NCBI RefSeq assembly: GCF_001651805.1
Contig: NZ_CP015839.1
Location: 2,976,001-3,040,000, forward strand
From: Marinobacterium aestuarii
Lineage (GTDB): Bacteria > Pseudomonadota > Gammaproteobacteria > Pseudomonadales > Balneatricaceae
Reading direction: 5' to 3'
DNA length: 64,000 nt
The position numbers were made by a program, and so were the translations under genes. The stretch's first letter is position 1. Each line of letters begins with the position of its first letter. This document shows, piece after piece, positions 59,161-64,000 of the stretch. The notes beneath the pieces were generated by a model. It was not told the origin of the DNA, made no database searches, and saw nothing but the letters and a program-made list of their open reading frames with translations.

Positions 59161-60642
59161 ATGAGTACCACCCGCATTACCGGCCGCTACGTTATCGGCT
59201 TCGATGGCACCGGCCACCGCCTGCTGGAAAACGGCGAAGTGGTCTATCAGGATGACCGCATTATCTTCTGCGGTTTCGGCTATGGCGGCCAGGTCGATCA
59301 CGAGATCGACGCCGGCAACGCCATCGTCGGCCCCGGCTTTATCGATCTGGATGCGCTGGCGGACCTGGACTCCACCGTGCTGGCATTTGACAACGGCCCG
59401 GCCTGGCGCTGTGGCCGCGTCTGGGCCAGCAGCTACGTCGAGCAGGGCCCGCGGGAAGTGTATGACCGCAACGACGAAGATTTCATGAAGCGCTATGCCT
59501 ATGCCCAGTTACTGCACAACGGCATCACTACAGCCTTGCCTATCACCTCCCTGCTGTACCGCGAATGGGCCGAAACCCACGACGAATTTGCCCGCGCCAG
59601 CGACATCGCCGCCGAGATGGGCCTGCGCGTCTATCTGGGGCCGGCCTACCGCACCGGTCTGTCAATGATCCGCCCGGACGGGCGCTTTGACATGCACTGG
59701 GATGAAGCTCGCGGTCTGCAGGGGCTCGACGATGCCATCCGCTTTGCGCAGGACTACGACAACAGCCACAAGGGCCTGGTACGCGCCATGCTAGCCCCCG
59801 ATCGTATCGAAGGCTGCACCCAGGAATTACTGGAGCGCACCCGCGACGCGAGCGCTGCGCTGCAATGCCCGGTACGGCTGCACTGCTGCCAGTCACAGCT
59901 GGAAGTGGATACCATGGAGCAGCGTTTTGGCACCTCGTCGCTGGCGCTGCTGCAGGAGATTGGCTTCCTGGGCCCGCGCACCCTGCTGCCCCACGGCCTC
60001 TTTCTGGGGGGCGCCCAGGCGCGACGCGAGAACATCGAACAGGAACTGGACAGCCTGCGGGACTCCGGCAGCACCCTGGTGCACTGCCCCATCGTCTTCG
60101 GGCGCAGTGGCAAGGCGCTGAACAGCTTCAGCCGCCTGCGCCAGCGCGGCATCAATATTGGCCTGGGCACCGATACCTTCCCGGCGGACCTGATCCGCAA
60201 CATGCACGCAGGCGTGATGCTGAACAGGGTGCAGGAGGATAACGCCCAGGCGGTGAGCGCCGCCGACTTCTATAACGCCGCCACCCTCGATGGCGCCCGC
60301 GCCCTGGGGCGTGAGGACCTTGGCCGCCTGGCACCCGGCGCCAAGGCCGATATCACTGTATTCGACCTGTCGGGTTTTCACCTTGGCCAGCGTGTCGACC
60401 CCATCCAGACCATGGTCATGAACGGCAGCGGCAGCGACTTCAAAACCGTGATCGTCGATGGCCGCATCCGGGTGGAGGATTACCGCATCGAAGGAGTGCC
60501 CTACGCCGACTGGCACCGGCGCGCCCAGGACCAGTACGACCGCCTGCGCGCCAGCTACCCGGAACGCACGCACCTGCATCCACCGGTTGAGGACATTTTC
60601 ACCCCCAGCTTTGCACCGCTGCGTGCGGGTGAAGACCAGTAA
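59161..60642 (+). CDS. Amidohydrolase-family protein lacking the HxH metal motif
   Basis: A 493-residue protein with the overall AtzA/TrzN/guanine-deaminase-like layout: a small beta domain, the barrel, and the C-terminal GRIRVED segment. At the place of the canonical PGFID-x-H-x-H the sequence reads GPGFIDLDALADLD, so the two His ligands are replaced by Asp64 and Leu66. Later motifs remain: His in VRLHCCQSQ, His in LPHGLFLGG, and an Asp in GLGTDTFP. Either metal binding is different or lost. GAGGAG precedes the ATG. It is 15 bp downstream of the first amidohydrolase. Confidence 0.85.
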   Translation: MSTTRITGRYVIGFDGTGHRLLENGEVVYQDDRIIFCGFGYGGQVDHEIDAGNAIVGPGFIDLDALADLDSTVLAFDNGPAWRCGRVWASSYVEQGPREVYDRNDEDFMKRYAYAQLLHNGITTALPITSLLYREWAETHDEFARASDIAAEMGLRVYLGPAYRTGLSMIRPDGRFDMHWDEARGLQGLDDAIRFAQDYDNSHKGLVRAMLAPDRIEGCTQELLERTRDASAALQCPVRLHCCQSQLEVDTMEQRFGTSSLALLQEIGFLGPRTLLPHGLFLGGAQARRENIEQELDSLRDSGSTLVHCPIVFGRSGKALNSFSRLRQRGINIGLGTDTFPADLIRNMHAGVMLNRVQEDNAQAVSAADFYNAATLDGARALGREDLGRLAPGAKADITVFDLSGFHLGQRVDPIQTMVMNGSGSDFKTVIVDGRIRVEDYRIEGVPYADWHRRAQDQYDRLRASYPERTHLHPPVEDIFTPSFAPLRAGEDQ

Positions 60643-60652
60643 GACCTGAGAT

Positions 60653-60674
60653 GCAGCCGGCAGTGTCCGGCTGC
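60653..60674. terminator. Hairpin between convergent genes
   Basis: GCAGCCGG pairs with CCGGCTGC across a 6-base loop. No T run follows. It may still act as a bidirectional stop between the amidohydrolase and the convergent kinase-like gene. Confidence 0.35.
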
Positions 60675-60678
60675 GGGG

Positions 60679-62436
60679 TCAGGCGTCGTTTTGTGCCAGG
60701 GCCGAGCCAGCACCTGAAACGTCCAGCCCCAGACTCTCAATCACTGTCGGCGCCATCGAAAGAAAAATTTCATGTATCTCGGGGTCGGACAATTTTTCTA
60801 TCATTAGTCGGGGACTGACAACCTCAAACTCCCCTGACGTTACTCGCAGATAAGTGCCGTTGGTTGTCTCGTCAATAAAATTGATCACAGGGATGTTACT
60901 GATGCATTTCATTAAAAACCCCATGTTGTTATTGACGGACAATGCCCCGTTGTCAGGATAAACGTCTTCGGATGACTTGGCCTTTATATTGATTTTCTGA
61001 TAGCGCTCAATATCGATAAATGCCAGGGCATTGAAAATGGTCATTTCCTGTTGATTACCGAAGGCAATGGTCTTGGGATAGGTTCCCTTGGACACACTGT
61101 TATCCAGGAACTCGTATTTGAAAACCGGTTTGCGGCACGCCAGCCATTTGAAGAACAGTTTCGGCATACCGACATAGGCTTCGGCGCTGTGACCGAGAAA
61201 GTCCTCCACGGCTTTGTAGCGCCCGACTTTTAAACCCCTCTCCCAGCCCCTGGCAACAGTTTCTTCCGGCGGCGTTATGACGAAAAACATGAGCATCGTA
61301 TCGACATAACTGGCATAGGTGCTGTGCAGTATTCGCGATATGCTTTCCGTTGAAAAGCTATCGAAGCGAAAGCGGTCGACCAGCAGGTGGGGGATGGAAG
61401 CATCCCGTTTCGCCTTGTCGCGGATATAGTAGTCGAGTTTGCGATCGATGATCGCCACCTCCTTGCTGGTCAGCCGCCCGGCATACTTGTACGCCTCCCC
61501 CAGCGCGTCGTAGTCCAGCAGGAAGCGCCGCCAGATATCGGGACTGATGGTGGCATAGCCACCCGGTTGAATGCCATGCTCGCCCATGATTTTCTGCAGC
61601 CTGGCGCGCAGGGAGCTTTTGCCCGCAGCGGATGCCCCTTTCAGGCTGATCAGCACCGGTTTTTCTGCCGGGGTGGTTGGCGTCAGCCCGAGTTGCTCAA
61701 TCGCCCGCTCAATCATAGGCGCTATCTGGTGGCCAAGAACCAGGCTGCCATAGCGGTTGCACACATGGTTTGTGACCAGCCGTACCAGATACTCCATATC
61801 CGAGCCGACAAAACCGCTGGTACCCGCGATAGAGCCGAGAACGCGATAAAGACTTCTGTAGACAGCCCTGGCAAGGGGATCCTGCTCGACGAGGCCCTTC
61901 TGCTTGAAGCCGGCGATGATGCGATACTGTTTTTCCTGGGTGGATTCCTGGATCAGGGCGCCGGGCCTGGGCTTGGGCTTTAGAAAAAAATGAAGCACAG
62001 CGAAGCGTTTTCTGGGCTCTTTGGCCGGGGCCGGCGCAAAGAGTGAAGCTGTCAGCTCCTGGTGTACCCGGGCTTCGACTTGCTGGCGTAATTCGGCGTG
62101 CGCCTGCGTAATCGATTCCAGATTAGGATGGATATAACCGATATAAATCTTCTCGGCAATCTCGCGAAAGTGTATGCCCAGACCGACTTCGTCCTCCCCC
62201 TCCAACGCCACTATATCAGCAGTGACTCGCACCAGTAGCTCATGCACCACCAGGCGCTCAGGCCTGAAGGCGACTAATTCGTCCTGTGCGAGCCCAACCT
62301 GCTGTGCAATTTCTGCCACATCGGCAAGTCGAGTGAAGACATTCTCCGGCCGATGGAGGGTTTCAAGGGGTCGGTATTCAACCGGAAGATCTGCTTCAAG
62401 ACCGGGATTCCACGCTGAATATTCGGTGCTTTTCAT
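60679..62436 (-). CDS. Zeta-toxin-like kinase-domain protein of unknown function
   Basis: A 585-residue protein. An all-alpha N-terminal region (1-250) is followed by a P-loop kinase domain with Walker A GASAAGKSS (267-275) and a zeta-like segment PDIWRRFLLDYDALGEAYKY, then a C-terminal part with repeated hydrophobic-acidic patterns. The pattern around the P-loop is that of zeta-toxin/UNAG-kinase-type enzymes. The protein is much longer than a zeta toxin, and no epsilon-like antitoxin gene adjoins it. I start it at ATG 62436, as the frame above it is open to 62535 without support. Function unknown. Confidence 0.65.
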   Translation of the reverse strand: MKSTEYSAWNPGLEADLPVEYRPLETLHRPENVFTRLADVAEIAQQVGLAQDELVAFRPERLVVHELLVRVTADIVALEGEDEVGLGIHFREIAEKIYIGYIHPNLESITQAHAELRQQVEARVHQELTASLFAPAPAKEPRKRFAVLHFFLKPKPRPGALIQESTQEKQYRIIAGFKQKGLVEQDPLARAVYRSLYRVLGSIAGTSGFVGSDMEYLVRLVTNHVCNRYGSLVLGHQIAPMIERAIEQLGLTPTTPAEKPVLISLKGASAAGKSSLRARLQKIMGEHGIQPGGYATISPDIWRRFLLDYDALGEAYKYAGRLTSKEVAIIDRKLDYYIRDKAKRDASIPHLLVDRFRFDSFSTESISRILHSTYASYVDTMLMFFVITPPEETVARGWERGLKVGRYKAVEDFLGHSAEAYVGMPKLFFKWLACRKPVFKYEFLDNSVSKGTYPKTIAFGNQQEMTIFNALAFIDIERYQKINIKAKSSEDVYPDNGALSVNNNMGFLMKCISNIPVINFIDETTNGTYLRVTSGEFEVVSPRLMIEKLSDPEIHEIFLSMAPTVIESLGLDVSGAGSALAQNDA

Positions 62437-62595
62437 AAATAGAGCCCGGCTCAACAAAGTCGAATAACTTTTACCACAGCTCCCTATCTTACAACAGCAA
62501 GCGTGCCCGCCAATCACTCGGCAAAGGCGGCCCATCGGAAACCTTCACGCCGGCACACAGAAAACGCTGCCAAACCCTGTTGAAGTCACACTGAT

Positions 62596-62901
62596 CTAGC
62601 CCCGCGGTGGAAAGAAGCCCGCCACATCGGCCCGCAGTACCTGCTGACGCTCGATCAGGGCATTGATCTGTTCGCGGTCACGCAGGTAGTGCGGCGTTTC
62701 CTTGTGGGCCTGCAGGGCCTGCGGGCTCTCGTATACCTCGTACAGATACACCCGGTTGTCCTGCTCCCGATCCAGCAGCACATCAAAGGTATGGCAGCCT
62801 GGCTCCCGTTCCACCGACGCCCGGGCGTTCTCAGCGATCAGCTCCAGGTAGCGGGCCTTGGCACCGGGCTTGAGGTCGACACTGATAAAAATACAGTACA
62901 T
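62596..62901 (-). CDS. ABM-domain monooxygenase-like protein (YgiN/quinol monooxygenase type)
   Basis: A 101-residue protein: MYCIFISVDLKPGAKARYLELI, EPGCHTFDVLLDREQDNRVYLYEVY and ALQAHKETPHY are typical of the dimeric ABM fold with the quinol monooxygenase-like branch. It is divergent from a VOC gene with only a 100-bp shared region, so both may be co-regulated. Confidence 0.85.
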   Translation of the reverse strand: MYCIFISVDLKPGAKARYLELIAENARASVEREPGCHTFDVLLDREQDNRVYLYEVYESPQALQAHKETPHYLRDREQINALIERQQVLRADVAGFFPPRG

Positions 62902-63001
62902 GGGGATCTCCGATTGTAAGTGTTCGCAATAATTATTATGTTATGTACACAATTTACAAATACTTTAATTACAAACCCTACTCAAAACAAGGAGAGCCCC
63001 A

Positions 63002-63424
63002 ATGAGCAGCCGGCCAAACGCCCTCAACGGCATGCGCCATATCGCCTTTACGGTGGAAAACCTGGAAGAAGTGGAGCGCTTTTACGTTGAACTGCTGGGC
63101 ATGCAGGTACTGCACCGTCCGCACCAGAATCTGGTCTATCTGACGCTGGGCAACGACAATCTGTCACTGAGTCGTGGCAGCGCAAGTGAACGTGCAAGCG
63201 GGCCGCAACGGCTGGATCATTTCGGCTTTATCTGTGACCAGCCCGACGATGTGGACGCCTGGGCGGACTACCTGGCACAACAGGGTGTTGAGATCCTCGC
63301 CCGCCCCCACAACCACAGCAATGACCCCGGGGTGCGCAGCTTCTATTGCCAGGACCCCGCCGGCAACACCGTGCAGCCGATCTATCACCCGGCGGTGTCG
63401 GGCCAGCGCCTGGTCAAGCCCTGA
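63002..63424 (+). CDS. VOC (glyoxalase/bleomycin resistance/dioxygenase) family protein
   Basis: A 140-residue single VOC module pair (MRHIAFTVENLEEVERFYVELLGMQ and LDHFGFICDQPDDVDAW) with the end block SFYCQDPAGNTVQPIY. His13 is a likely metal ligand, but the usual C-terminal Glu ligand is replaced by Gln in NTVQPI. The function could be a ring-cleaving, isomerase or resistance activity; it is not determinable here. GGAGAG precedes the ATG. Confidence 0.85.
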   Translation: MSSRPNALNGMRHIAFTVENLEEVERFYVELLGMQVLHRPHQNLVYLTLGNDNLSLSRGSASERASGPQRLDHFGFICDQPDDVDAWADYLAQQGVEILARPHNHSNDPGVRSFYCQDPAGNTVQPIYHPAVSGQRLVKP

Positions 63425-63591
63425 CAAGATCCTGAGGATACCGAGAGCCAGGCCAGGTCCTGCAAGAGAGCACTCGGGACAACTGCCTCGGAAACGACAC
63501 TGCCGACCCGCCATGATCAATGCACAGGGCAAGGATCACAGGGGGCCGGCAGCGGGATGGCACCCGAGGGTGCCGCTACAGCGCGTGTCGG

Positions 63592-64000
63592 TTAGGCCGG
63601 CGTGCTGCGACGGGGACGACGGCGACGCGACGGTGCCGCTTCATTACCGCTGGCACGGCGAGGCTGATCGCCGCCCGCAGGTTTGGCGCGACCCTGACCG
63701 CCGCCACGACGCTGACCATTGCCACTTTTGGCGGCTCTTGGTGCAGCAGCCGGTGCTTCAGGCTGGGGCACATAGTTGGCGGCGCTGGCCTGCAGCATGT
63801 CCAGATCCACCGCAGGCGCGGGCTGGACATCGAACTTCTGGCGCAACAGACGCTCAATGGCGCGGAATTCCTTTTCTTCGTCACGGCTGATCAGAGACAC
63901 AGCCTCGCCACTGGCACCGGCACGACCGGTACGGCCAATACGGTGCACGTAGTCCGCCGGAACGTTCGGCAGCTCGTAGTTCACCACATGGGGCAGATGG
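63592..64000 (-). CDS. rhlE: DEAD-box RNA helicase, RhlE type (C-terminal part, 5' end outside window)
   Basis: The gene runs off the right edge. The visible part starts [28 protein letters not shown], helicase motifs V and VI, and ends in an Arg/Gly/Ala/Pro-rich basic tail ([11 protein letters not shown]) typical of RhlE-like proteins. The stop is TAA at 63592-63594. DEAD-box helicases remodel RNA in ribosome assembly or the degradosome. Confidence 0.9.
   Translation of the reverse strand, partial: HLPHVVNYELPNVPADYVHRIGRTGRAGASGEAVSLISRDEEKEFRAIERLLRQKFDVQPAPAVDLDMLQASAANYVPQPEAPAAAPRAAKSGNGQRRGGGQGRAKPAGGDQPRRASGNEAAPSRRRRPRRSTPA

Noticed and set aside
60679-62436. Classical epsilon/zeta toxin-antitoxin module
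   Set aside because: No small antitoxin gene precedes the kinase-like gene, and the protein is far longer than a zeta toxin.

Overview
The window is a chromosomal stretch of a GC-rich gammaproteobacterium. The gene set (cbb3 oxidase locus with its own Anr/FNR gene, LapD/LapG adhesin control, RdgC, ProQ, TusA, YcbB-type L,D-transpeptidase, several c-di-GMP proteins) fits an aerobic or microaerobic, probably marine member of the Oceanospirillales/Pseudomonadales. The genus cannot be fixed from the sequence alone. Coding density is high and no rRNA, tRNA, CRISPR array, prophage or complete insertion sequence was seen. The only mobile-element trace is a 158-bp MITE-like element.

Layout. 1-7.4 kb: the end of an unknown gene, a NorM-type MATE pump, a frameshifted DUF3080 lipoprotein gene, an azoreductase, a glutathionyl-hydroquinone reductase, and the lapG-lapD pair. 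7.5-10.2 kb: trxC, the MITE-like element, proQ-tusA, a small monooxygenase-fold protein and a hydrolase. 10.5-20.4 kb: a complete cbb3 oxidase locus, ccoNOQP then ccoGHIS, a UreH/TauE-like membrane protein and the anr regulator. 20.4-33.2 kb: apt, rdgC, queE, a CDF metal transporter, a YigZ protein, an L,D-transpeptidase, a diguanylate cyclase, DUF523, proS and a large Cache-HAMP-GAF-HD-GYP protein. 33.2-50.7 kb: acylphosphatase and YihY, ArsC-like, WrbA, DUF2069, a cysteine desulfurase fused to its SufE partner, a YiiX-type hydrolase, a LysR regulator, a degenerate ABC transporter, a TSUP permease, topB, an NhaC antiporter, AcpH and a flavin reductase. 50.9-60.6 kb: a dipeptide-type ABC importer (five genes) divergent from a GntR/FCD regulator and two amidohydrolases. 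60.7-64 kb: a zeta-toxin-like kinase protein, an ABM monooxygenase divergent from a VOC protein, and the 3' end of an RhlE-type helicase gene.

How parts work together. LapD (degenerate GGDEF/EAL receptor), LapG (periplasmic protease), a GGEEF cyclase and an HD-GYP phosphodiesterase give four c-di-GMP-linked genes. CcoNOQP with CcoGHIS is a self-contained module for building and running a high-affinity oxidase, and the O2-sensing Anr protein is encoded at its end. The 50.9-60.6 kb block looks like one uptake-and-hydrolysis system for a small nitrogen compound. Its 475-bp control region carries two mirrored pairs of TCGTTAACGA-like sites with 22-bp spacing.

Most notable: (1) the mirrored palindromic operators of the importer/amidohydrolase cluster; (2) an amidohydrolase lacking the usual metal-binding HxH; (3) an 867-residue ABC-transporter-like protein whose nucleotide-binding half lacks a Walker A motif and carries an insertion of about 300 residues; (4) the SufS-SufE fusion; (5) heptanucleotide tandem repeats at three gene ends; (6) the MITE-like element abutting the proQ stop codon. 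None is proven to be a new system.
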